Below are positions 57,666 through 64,000 of a stretch of 64,000 bases of DNA, one piece after another. The stretch is from the NCBI GenBank assembly GCA_934597255.1, contig CAKTQV010000001.1:1-64000 (forward strand), written 5' to 3'. The translations under genes were made by a program, and so were the position numbers. Each line of letters starts with the position of its first letter. Within the stretch, counting starts at the first letter, position 1. A model generated the notes under the pieces. That model was not told the origin of the DNA and did not search any database. It worked only from the letters and a program-made list of their open reading frames with translations. Origin of the DNA: an uncultured Oscillospiraceae bacterium. GTDB lineage: Bacteria; Bacillota; Clostridia; Oscillospirales; Oscillospiraceae.

Positions 57666-59602
57666 TACGAAACGAGCTTTATCCGCATGTGTTCCAGCCG
57701 CTGAAGATACGCGGGCTGACGCTGAAAAACCGTCTGGAGTACTCGCCGACCGTCGTGCTCAAGTGCACGCCGGAGGGCGACGTGACGCAGGAGATGCTCG
57801 ACTATGTCGCCTGGCAGGCGGATATCGGCGTGGGCTATCTGACCATCGGCAACACGCCCGTCGTTCACAGCGATTCCAGCGCCTGGACCTGTGAGCTGAA
57901 CGTGACGAGCGACCGCTGCATCCACGGCATTGAGCAGATGGTGCGCACGGCGCGCGAGCACGGCGCGGAGATGAGCATCGAGCTGGCCCACGCCGGCCGC
58001 GGCTCCAGCCACGACCCGAAGGTCCCGGCGCTCGCGCCCTCGGACGTGCCGCTCAACGGCGGCCCGCTCGGCTATATCAAGCCCATGAACCGCGCGGATA
58101 TGGATCACATCCGCGACTGCTTCGTCGACTGCGCCGTTCGCTGCAAAAATGCCGGACTGCGCATCCTCATGATCCACTGTGCCCACAATAACCTGCTGGC
58201 GCAGTTCATCTCGCCGGCCTCGAACCACCGCACGGACGAATACGGCGGAAGCCTTGAAAACCGGATGCGCTACCCGCTCGAGGTGCTGCGCGCCGTCCGC
58301 GAGGCCGTGCCGGATATGGTGATCGAGTGCCGCGTTTCCGCGCAGGAGGACACGCCCGATGGCCTGCAGCTTGAGGAGAGTCTGCAGTTCATGGAGCGGG
58401 CGCAGGAGTTCGTGGACATCATCCATGTCTCGCGCGGCAACATTTTCTTCAATTACGGCTCCACCTTCACCATCCCGACCTATTTCAAGGGCCGGCAGCT
58501 GAATGTGGCGTTCGCGGCCGAGGCGAAAAAGCGCCTTCATATTCCTGTGGCCGTCGTCGGCAATATCACGAGCCTGGCCGAGGCGGAGGAGATCATCGCC
58601 TCCGGCAAGGCCGACATCGTTGTCATGGCCAAGGCGTATATGGCCGACAACGAGCTGATCCACAAATCCGTGCGCGGCCGGGCGGCGGATGTGCGCCCCT
58701 GCACGCGCTGCGACTGGTGCGGCAACGCCAACAACTTCGGCACGTCCATGCGCTGCGCGATCAACCCCATGCTTGGCCGGAAGCTCGATCTGTCCAAGCT
58801 TGCCGGAAGCCGGAAGAAGGTTCTGGTCGCCGGCGGCGGCCCGGCCGGCATGATGGCGGCCCAGACCTGCGCGGCCATGGGGCACGACGTGACGCTGTAT
58901 GAAAAGAGCGATTCGCTCGGCGGGCTTCTGAAGGTGGCCACGGCGGCGCCGTTCAAGGAATACATGAGGCTGTATCTCGACTGGGATATCCGGGAGACGG
59001 AGCGCTGCGGCGCGAAGATCGTGTACAACACGGCCGTCACGCCGGAGCTTGTCGAGCGCGAGGATCCCGACGCCGTCATCGTTTCCACCGGCTCGCGCTT
59101 TGTTCATCCGCCCATTCCCGGCATCGACGGGCCGAAGGTCGTCCCTGTCGCGGACGCGGAGTTCCACACGAAGCCCGTGGGGCAGAAGGTCGTCGTCTGC
59201 GGCGGCGGCATCGTGGGTCTGGAGGCGGCGGTCATGCTGGGCATGGAGGGCAAGGACGTGACCGTTATCGACCAGATCCCGCTTGAGCGCTGGGCGGCGG
59301 AAATGCCCGTGTTCAACCACATCGAGCTGAACCATCAGCTGGACAAGTACAACGTCCGGCGCTTCGGCTCGGAGAAGATCACGGCCTTTGCCGACGACGG
59401 CGTCCACACGGCGTCCGGCGCGGTCTATGAGGGCGACACCTACATTCTGGCGCTGGGCGTCAGCCCGGACCGGACGCTGGCCGACACGCTGCTGGCGCGT
59501 TACCCGGAGGGTGTGTACGTTGTGGGCGACTGCGTCCGGAGCGCCCGTATGCTGGGCGACGCGAACAACGAGGCGTTCGCGGCCGCCATATCCATTCGAT
59601 AA
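57662..59602 (+). CDS. Old yellow enzyme / 2,4-dienoyl-CoA reductase-like flavoprotein
   Basis: This 646-residue NADH:flavin oxidoreductase is of the BaiCD/BaiH/FadH type. Residues 1-345 form the FMN-binding TIM barrel (LKNRLEYSPTV, IELAHAGRGSS, NLLAQFISPASNHRTDEYGGSLENRMRYPLEVL). The [4Fe-4S] cysteines are in CTRCDWCGNANNFGTSMRC. The C-terminal part has two Rossmann units: VLVAGGGPAGMMAAQTCAAMGHDVTLYEK for FAD and VVVCGGGIVGLEAAVMLGMEGKDVTVID for NADH. Relatives reduce activated C=C bonds such as dienoyl-CoAs, enones and 3-oxo-4-ene steroids or bile acids; the substrate cannot be read from sequence. It is in an operon with the VOC and SDR genes. Confidence 0.94.
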   Translation: MIRNELYPHVFQPLKIRGLTLKNRLEYSPTVVLKCTPEGDVTQEMLDYVAWQADIGVGYLTIGNTPVVHSDSSAWTCELNVTSDRCIHGIEQMVRTAREHGAEMSIELAHAGRGSSHDPKVPALAPSDVPLNGGPLGYIKPMNRADMDHIRDCFVDCAVRCKNAGLRILMIHCAHNNLLAQFISPASNHRTDEYGGSLENRMRYPLEVLRAVREAVPDMVIECRVSAQEDTPDGLQLEESLQFMERAQEFVDIIHVSRGNIFFNYGSTFTIPTYFKGRQLNVAFAAEAKKRLHIPVAVVGNITSLAEAEEIIASGKADIVVMAKAYMADNELIHKSVRGRAADVRPCTRCDWCGNANNFGTSMRCAINPMLGRKLDLSKLAGSRKKVLVAGGGPAGMMAAQTCAAMGHDVTLYEKSDSLGGLLKVATAAPFKEYMRLYLDWDIRETERCGAKIVYNTAVTPELVEREDPDAVIVSTGSRFVHPPIPGIDGPKVVPVADAEFHTKPVGQKVVVCGGGIVGLEAAVMLGMEGKDVTVIDQIPLERWAAEMPVFNHIELNHQLDKYNVRRFGSEKITAFADDGVHTASGAVYEGDTYILALGVSPDRTLADTLLARYPEGVYVVGDCVRSARMLGDANNEAFAAAISIR

Positions 59603-59677
59603 ATCAGAGACGGCGCCGTTCCGTGCGCGCTTGCCGCATCGTGCGGCGCCGGCTGAAATAACAGGAGGAAATATAAT

Positions 59678-60469
59678 ATGCCGGAAGATATTCGGGGAAA
59701 AGTAGTGATCGTGACAGGCGCCGCGACGGGCATCGGCCGCGCCGCCGCGCTTGAGTTTGCGTCGCTGGGGGCGAAGGTGGCGGTCGTGACCGGCCACAAC
59801 CGCGCCGGCGGCGAGGATACCGTGCGCGTTATCCGCGAGGCCGGCGGCGAGGCCAGCTTCGTGCAGTGCGACGTGTCGGATGAGGCGCAGGTGAAGGCCA
59901 TGGTGGACGAGGTAGTCGCGCGCTACGGCCGCATCGACTGCGCGTTCAATAACGCCGGCGTCGGGCCGGACGGCGTGCGCATGGGCTTTTATTCGCTGAC
60001 GGATCTGCCCGTGGAGGTCTGGGACAAGAACATGGAGGTCAACGCCCGCGGCTGCTTCCTCTGCATGAAATACGAGATCCCCGCCATGCTCAAGACGGGC
60101 GGCGGCGCGATCGTGAACACGGCGTCTGTCGGCGGCATCCGCATGGCGCCCGGCTTCGGCGGCTACGGGCCAAGCAAGGCGGCGGTGATCGCGGTCAGCC
60201 GGACGGCGGCGCTGGAATTTGCCCGGAAGGGCATCCGGGTCAACATCGTCTGCCCCGGCCCGACGCTCGGCACGGAGCTGATGAAGAATTCCCAGGCGAC
60301 CGGCGGGCCGTCCGCCGGCGGCGAAAAGCAGGAGCTGCCCATCCCCATGGGGAAGATGGGCCAGGCGGAGGACGTGGCGCGTTCGGTGGTCTGGCTGTGC
60401 TCCGATCTTTCCGGCCACATTACCGGCCACGCGCTGAGCGTGGACGGCGGCATGGCCGACATCGGCTGA
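59678..60469 (+). CDS. Short-chain dehydrogenase/reductase
   Basis: The 263-residue classical SDR has cofactor motif TGAATGIG (14-21), NNAGVG, catalytic Ser in NTASVGG and Tyr-Lys in GYGPSKAA, followed by IRVNIVCPGP. The residue after strand 2 (TGHNRAGGED) suggests a neutral/basic NADP-type pocket. The C-terminus ITGHALSVDGGMADIG is standard. With the upstream reductase it could oxidise or reduce a hydroxyl on the same substrate, as hydroxysteroid dehydrogenases do. AGGAGG precedes the start; the gene is 75 bp after the reductase. Confidence 0.93.
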   Translation: MPEDIRGKVVIVTGAATGIGRAAALEFASLGAKVAVVTGHNRAGGEDTVRVIREAGGEASFVQCDVSDEAQVKAMVDEVVARYGRIDCAFNNAGVGPDGVRMGFYSLTDLPVEVWDKNMEVNARGCFLCMKYEIPAMLKTGGGAIVNTASVGGIRMAPGFGGYGPSKAAVIAVSRTAALEFARKGIRVNIVCPGPTLGTELMKNSQATGGPSAGGEKQELPIPMGKMGQAEDVARSVVWLCSDLSGHITGHALSVDGGMADIG

Positions 60470-60491
60470 GGCTTCCCCTATATTTGTAAAA

Positions 60492-60525
60492 AAGCACCGC
60501 GGCGGGATTTCCCGCCGCGGTGCTT
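60492..60525. terminator. Bidirectional terminator
   Basis: AAGCACCGCGGCGGGA pairs with TCCCGCCGCGGTGCTT around TT, a perfect 16-bp stem. On the minus strand it continues in TTTTTTAC, ending the AraC gene; on the plus strand it follows the SDR gene. Confidence 0.92.
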
Positions 60526-60530
60526 CTGTG

Positions 60531-61580
60531 TCATTTGTGGGCTCTGGTGTGCGTGTGGCGGTATTCAACGGGGGTGCAGCCATAGAAGCGGCGGAAAACG
60601 CGGTAGAAGCTGCTGATGCTGGCATAGCCGACGGCTTCGGATATATGGTCGATGCCGAGCGCGTCCTCCCGCAGCAGCGCACAGGCGCGCTGCATCCGCA
60701 GCGAGGTCAGAAGCTTGCTGAAGGAAGTTCCGGTGCTGGCGGAGATCAGGCGGCAGGTATAGCTGGCGCTGTAGTTGAAGTGGGCGGCGGCGGAGCTGAG
60801 GGTGGCGGTTTTGAGATTCTGGGAGAGATAGTCGACGATCTGCATGGCGCGCGAGTCCCCGGCGCTGCCGGCATTCTGTTCGGACAGGTGGGTCCGGGAC
60901 AGCTCCGTCATGAGCCATTCGAAGCATATTTCCGTCATGCGGCTGCTGTATGCGTCGTTTGTTTCACTTTCGCGCCGGATGGCCTCAAGTATGGTTTTGG
61001 GGCGCGGATCGTCATACGTGCGGATGCGGAGAAACGGAGCGGGCGACTGCGCATGAGCGACTCGGGAAAAATAATCGGAAAGGCTGTCCGCCGCGCTGGT
61101 CAATACGGAAAACGGGCCCCAGAAGGCGTGGATCTTGACGGCCAGGAACAGCAGCAGGCAATCGTCGCGGTTCAGATCGAACGAAAAACAGCGCTCCGGC
61201 GAGATAAACAGAAAGTCGCCCTTTTCCAGCGTTGCCGGGACGCCGTCGATCTGGGCGGTACAGCCGCCGAAAGCAAGATAGAATACGCTTAAAAGGCCGG
61301 TCCGGCTGGGCCGGATGGGCGAGTATCGCTGCATGCGGCCAAACCGGATATTGACGCTCTCGTCGAGCGGGTCTGTCTGGCCGAGATCCAGCTTTCCAAG
61401 GAAGCGCTGGATGACCGTGTCGTTGGTCAGCGCTTCGTAGGCGGAGGCCCGCTCTGAGCCGAAAAGCCTTCGCAGCACTTCCTGGCGGTAAGCCTCGCGT
61501 ATGCTGAGCGCGTTGTCATGGGCGTATTTTAAAAACTGCTCCGTGGCGTTCAGCGGCGGGCAGAGCGCCTGATCGATCAA
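60531..61580 (-). CDS. AraC family transcriptional regulator
   Basis: This 349-residue regulator has an N-terminal helical part and a cupin-like sensor domain (about 85-165: GLLSVFYLAFGGCTAQIDGVPATLEKGDFLFISPERCFSFDL). The C-terminal AraC DNA-binding domain has two helix-turn-helix units (MQIVDYLSQNLKTATLSSAAAHFNYSASYTCRLISASTGTSFSKLLTSLRMQRACALL and HISEAVGYASISSFYRVFRRFYGCTPVEYR). It starts at TTG 61580, eight bases after GGAGG; a GTG three codons earlier overlaps that ribosome site. It stands between the reductase operon and the divergent SnoaL operon and probably controls one or both. Confidence 0.93.
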   Translation of the reverse strand: MIDQALCPPLNATEQFLKYAHDNALSIREAYRQEVLRRLFGSERASAYEALTNDTVIQRFLGKLDLGQTDPLDESVNIRFGRMQRYSPIRPSRTGLLSVFYLAFGGCTAQIDGVPATLEKGDFLFISPERCFSFDLNRDDCLLLFLAVKIHAFWGPFSVLTSAADSLSDYFSRVAHAQSPAPFLRIRTYDDPRPKTILEAIRRESETNDAYSSRMTEICFEWLMTELSRTHLSEQNAGSAGDSRAMQIVDYLSQNLKTATLSSAAAHFNYSASYTCRLISASTGTSFSKLLTSLRMQRACALLREDALGIDHISEAVGYASISSFYRVFRRFYGCTPVEYRHTHTRAHK

Positions 61581-61702
61581 GGCGGCCACCTCCTTTTTTT
61601 TTCAGGGTAACGCAGCGGCCGGAATGTGTCAAGGCGGACAAAAGGCGGTTTCAGACAAAAAACACGGAGACTGCGGCGAAGGAAAATGGGCGTCCGGACG
61701 AT

Positions 61703-61708
61703 TATAAT
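61703..61708 (+). promoter_or_regulatory. -10 element of the SnoaL operon
   Basis: TATAAT stands 58 bases before the first SnoaL-like start. No -35 consensus is present at the right distance, which fits a promoter that needs an activator such as the AraC protein. Confidence 0.5.
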
Positions 61709-61765
61709 ATGGGCAACGAACGGCTGCGCCGTGTGCGGCGCGGCCGGATTGCTGGGAGGTATTGC

Positions 61766-62473
61766 ATGAAGATTACAATGGAGCGGACGCTGCACGAACT
61801 GGAAACGGCAAAAAGCGCGCAGCAGTGCCGAAATCTGATCAGCCGTTATGCGCACCTGCTGTCGGAATTCCGCTGCCGGGAGCTGACAGAGCTGTGGTCG
61901 GAGCGTCCGGACACGGTGCTGATGGCCCCGTGGGGCAGCTATCACGGAAAGGAGGGAGTTCGGGCCTGCTTCCTGCGCGATTTCGGGGATCGGGACGATC
62001 CGGCGTACCGGGAGCGGCTGAAGGGCTGTCTGTATCTGCACACCTTTGATACGGAGCTGATCGTCGTGTCCGGGGATCTGCAGACGGCGCGCGCGGTGTT
62101 TCTGATCCAGGGCGCGGAGATATACGGGCGGGGCATTGACAGCAGGGAGTACCGGGAAAAATGCTGCTTTATGGCCAATCGCTGCGGCGTGGATTTCATC
62201 TGTGAAAACGGCGTGTGGAAGCTGTGGCACGTTCGCATTTGGACATTCTGGCACTTTCCGCTGGAGACCTGCTGGACGGATATTGGCCGGTATCAGGGCT
62301 TTTTGCTGACGGATAACACCCACTGTGACGCCGCCCCGCCGCAGCCGGCGTATTACTGGAGCAGAACGGCTGTGCTGGGCCGCGCCGAGCCGCTTCCGCC
62401 GGAGGACTATGAGACCTTTGCGGATGTGGCGCCGGGTTACGGTGACTGTTTTGACGAGGAGGAGGCATTGTGA
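61766..62473 (+). CDS. SnoaL-like (NTF2-fold) protein, copy 1
   Basis: This 235-residue protein of the SnoaL/scytalone-dehydratase-like superfamily includes BaiE-type dehydratases. The N-terminal helix AQQCRNLISRYAHLLSEFRCRELTELW is followed by MAPWGSYHGKEGVRACFL and the C-terminal strands CGVDFICENGVWKLWHVRIWTFW and VAPGYGDCF. The word WHVR keeps a His that is catalytic in several members. It is longer than BaiE by about 70 residues. It shares ECRNL(M/I), PWGxYxGKxGV, GVDFI and VAPGYG with the two following genes but is the most divergent. The start has GGGAGG eight bases upstream. Confidence 0.83.
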   Translation: MKITMERTLHELETAKSAQQCRNLISRYAHLLSEFRCRELTELWSERPDTVLMAPWGSYHGKEGVRACFLRDFGDRDDPAYRERLKGCLYLHTFDTELIVVSGDLQTARAVFLIQGAEIYGRGIDSREYREKCCFMANRCGVDFICENGVWKLWHVRIWTFWHFPLETCWTDIGRYQGFLLTDNTHCDAAPPQPAYYWSRTAVLGRAEPLPPEDYETFADVAPGYGDCFDEEEAL

Positions 62474-63186
62474 TGGAGGAAAGGTCACTGGCCGGGCTTT
62501 ACGCCGGCATTGCAAGGGTTCGGGCGGCGCAGGAGTGCCGGAATCTGATGGGGCATTATCTTATCGGCATGATGGGGAGCAAAATGTGGCAGTATCTGGA
62601 CCGCTGGGTCGGGCGGGAGGATGCCTCTCTGGAGATGCCGTGGGGCCGCTATGACGGGAAGAGCGGCGTTGTCTATTGCTATCTGGTCGATCACGGGGAC
62701 TATACGGACCCGACGATCCCGGACAATGCCGGCGCCGGGGTGCTGGCCATTCATCTGTCCAGCTCCGAGTGCGTGGAGGTCGCGGCCGACGGAAAAACGG
62801 CCCGCGGCATATTTCATACGGGCGGGACGGAAACTATCCGAAAGGATGGCTGCTTCTGCTTTACGCGCTACGGCGTGGATTTCATCCGCGATGAGCGCGG
62901 GGCCTGGAAAATATGGCATATGTGGCTCGTTCCAAACGGCATGAACCAGTTCCCCTATTGCTGGACGGACAGCGAGCATACTTCGTGGACGACGGTGTCC
63001 TGGCAGCCAAAGGATGACGAGCTGTTCCACAAGGCTTGGCGCTATTCGCCGGACGATGTTTACCCGCTGTGCTGGCCGGACTATCCGCACAAATATGCGA
63101 GCTGGGACGAAGTGGCGCCCGGGTACGGCTATGATATTCTGCGGTTCAAAAAAATGGAGAGCGGGGAGGCAGAAGAGCATGAATGA
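62473..63186 (+). CDS. SnoaL-like (NTF2-fold) protein, copy 2
   Basis: This 237-residue paralogue has AAQECRNLMGHYLIGMMGSKMWQYLDRWVGREDASLEMPWGRYDGKSGVVYCYLVDHGD, YGVDFIRDERGAWKIWHMW and WDEVAPGYGYDILRF. The ATG at 62473 overlaps the last base of the previous stop (TGATG), seven bases after GGAGG, so it is coupled. It has an NTF2-like fold, and no signal peptide is present. It may be a dehydratase, isomerase or non-catalytic partner. Confidence 0.83.
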   Translation: MEERSLAGLYAGIARVRAAQECRNLMGHYLIGMMGSKMWQYLDRWVGREDASLEMPWGRYDGKSGVVYCYLVDHGDYTDPTIPDNAGAGVLAIHLSSSECVEVAADGKTARGIFHTGGTETIRKDGCFCFTRYGVDFIRDERGAWKIWHMWLVPNGMNQFPYCWTDSEHTSWTTVSWQPKDDELFHKAWRYSPDDVYPLCWPDYPHKYASWDEVAPGYGYDILRFKKMESGEAEEHE

Positions 63187-63874
63187 ACTGAATGATCTTT
63201 TTTTGGAAAAGGACAGGCTGCAGGCCTATGAGGAATGCCGGAATCTGATGGGCGCCTATGCCACCTGCTTCAGCGACAATCGGACCGAGGATATCGCCGG
63301 AATGTTTGCTGAGCGCGCCGACTGCACGCTGGAGATGCCGTGGGGGCGCTACGACGGGAAGGCCGGCGTGGTGCGCTGCTTTACGCACGACCATCTGGAT
63401 GTACGGCGCGGGGACAACAAGAAGCAGCTTGACGGCGCCTATGCCATGCGCTTTGTCACGACCCCGCTGATCGAGGTCGCGGGCGATGGAAAAACCGCGC
63501 GCGGCGTGTTTATTTCTCACGGGTTTGAGACGTTTGCCACGCTGAACCGCCGCGTCTGCTACCGGGGCCGTACCTTCTGGAATTGGGGAAAAACCGCGGT
63601 GGATTTCATCCGGGAGGACGGCGTATGGAAGTTCTGGCACGTGCGGCTGTATCCGCTGGTATACACGGAATATGGGAAAAGCTGGGCAGAACACGAGCGT
63701 TATGGAGGCTTTGGCCGCGTGGAGGAGCCGGAGATCGACGGCCCGGTACACGGGGGGATATACGAGTGGGAGTCCGGAGAGCTTGTCCCGCGCAATATGC
63801 CGGCGCTGCCGGAGCCGTATGAAAGCTTTGAGGAAGTCGCACCGGGCTACGGCTATGAGAGCGAGGGAGACTGA
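63179..63874 (+). CDS. SnoaL-like (NTF2-fold) protein, copy 3
   Basis: This 231-residue paralogue is closest to copy 2: YEECRNLMGAYATCFSDNRTEDIAGMFAERADCTLEMPWGRYDGKAGVVRCFTHDH, TAVDFIREDGVWKFWHVRLYPLVYTEYGKSW and YESFEEVAPGYGYES. Two His in THDHLD lie beside the active-site mouth as judged from the family fold. The ATG is nine bases after GGAGG and overlaps the previous gene by 8 bp. It is followed at once by an FAD enzyme gene. Confidence 0.83.
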   Translation: MNELNDLFLEKDRLQAYEECRNLMGAYATCFSDNRTEDIAGMFAERADCTLEMPWGRYDGKAGVVRCFTHDHLDVRRGDNKKQLDGAYAMRFVTTPLIEVAGDGKTARGVFISHGFETFATLNRRVCYRGRTFWNWGKTAVDFIREDGVWKFWHVRLYPLVYTEYGKSWAEHERYGGFGRVEEPEIDGPVHGGIYEWESGELVPRNMPALPEPYESFEEVAPGYGYESEGD

Positions 63875-63875
63875 C

Positions 63876-64000
63876 GTGCACAAAAGCATGGATTGTGCCG
63901 TTGTGGTGATCGGAGGGGGCGCTTCCGGACTGTGCGCGGCGATCGCGGCGGCGGAAGCCGGGGCCGGACCGGTCGTTCTTCTGGAGAAATCCGAAGCGCT
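63876..64000 (+). CDS. FAD-dependent oxidoreductase (partial, cut by window edge)
   Basis: Only the first 41 codons are visible: CAVVVIGGGASGLCAAIAAAEAGAGPVVLLEKSEA. The GGGASG dinucleotide motif and the Glu ending strand 2 are typical of FAD proteins of the fumarate reductase/succinate dehydrogenase group, which includes 3-ketosteroid dehydrogenases and urocanate-type reductases. It starts at GTG 63876 (ATG 63888 is the alternative), one base after the SnoaL copy 3 stop, with GGGAG upstream. Confidence 0.85.
   Translation, partial: MHKSMDCAVVVIGGGASGLCAAIAAAEAGAGPVVLLEKSEA

Noticed and set aside
57626..60682. 1018-codon minus-strand frame opposite the reductase and SDR genes
   Set aside because: It runs through two well-identified genes on the other strand and has no recognisable domain.

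Overview
The window looks like a GC-rich Firmicute of the Clostridia, most likely a gut Oscillospirales-type anaerobe. This is inferred from the mix of families (DUF1292, BofC-like, DUF1700 and DUF4349 proteins, archaeal-type ProS, Feo genes with a Cys-rich accessory peptide, short YgiQ-type radical SAM), from AGGAGG ribosome sites and from sigma-A-type promoters. No rRNA or other taxonomic marker is present, so genus is not assigned.

Layout. 1-3946: a very long, perfectly uniform type I-C CRISPR array that runs off the left edge. Its leader is at 3947-4114, followed by a complete minus-strand cas3-cas5-cas8c-cas7-cas4-cas1-cas2 operon (4115-11608) read from a promoter carrying a LexA-like GAAC-N4-GTTC palindrome. 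11.7-17.6 kb: a radical SAM / phosphoesterase / phosphatase-acetyltransferase operon divergent from csaB, a probable 6S RNA and a DUF1292 gene. 17.7-24.1 kb: envelope genes, namely a BofC-like protein, a bifunctional PBP with an odd zinc-finger-like tail, an SH3/NlpC-P60 hydrolase and an unrecognised two-domain membrane protein. 24.2-27.4 kb: a cytoplasmic molybdopterin oxidoreductase with a ferredoxin subunit, then a metal-binding HMA protein and a tiny membrane peptide under a DtxR-like operator. 27.6-32.1 kb: a carbohydrate-type ABC importer. 32.2-37 kb: a lipoprotein, DUF1003, aldose epimerase, SDR and HtrA. 37.3-40 kb: a pseudokinase/lectin-like receptor. 40.1-43 kb: thrR-hom-lysC for aspartate-family amino acids. 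43.2-49.3 kb: DUF1700 genes, proS, a DUF4349 lipoprotein and a beta-helix surface protein. 49.5-53.4 kb: TetR with an ABC exporter, and a lipoprotein. 53.4-57.1 kb: a DtxR-type regulator divergent from feoA-feoA-feoB and a Cys-rich Feo peptide. 57.2-64 kb: a catabolic or biotransformation region (VOC protein, old-yellow-enzyme reductase, SDR, AraC regulator, three paralogous SnoaL-like proteins, FAD enzyme cut by the right edge) whose parts resemble bile-acid or steroid-type reductive pathways.

How parts fit together. The Cas operon is complete for adaptation (Cas1, Cas2, Cas4), processing (Cas5, no Cas6 needed) and interference (Cas8c, Cas7, Cas5, Cas3). Two loci 26 kb apart, feo and the HMA gene, carry operators of the same geometry (GGTTAR-N6-YTAAC) and probably form one iron regulon. 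The final 7 kb is the best candidate for an undescribed pathway, and the pseudokinase with C-type-lectin-like ectodomains at 37-40 kb is the best candidate for an undescribed signalling protein. No homology search was possible: names rest on motifs and remembered family features, and boundaries of regulatory sites are read by eye.
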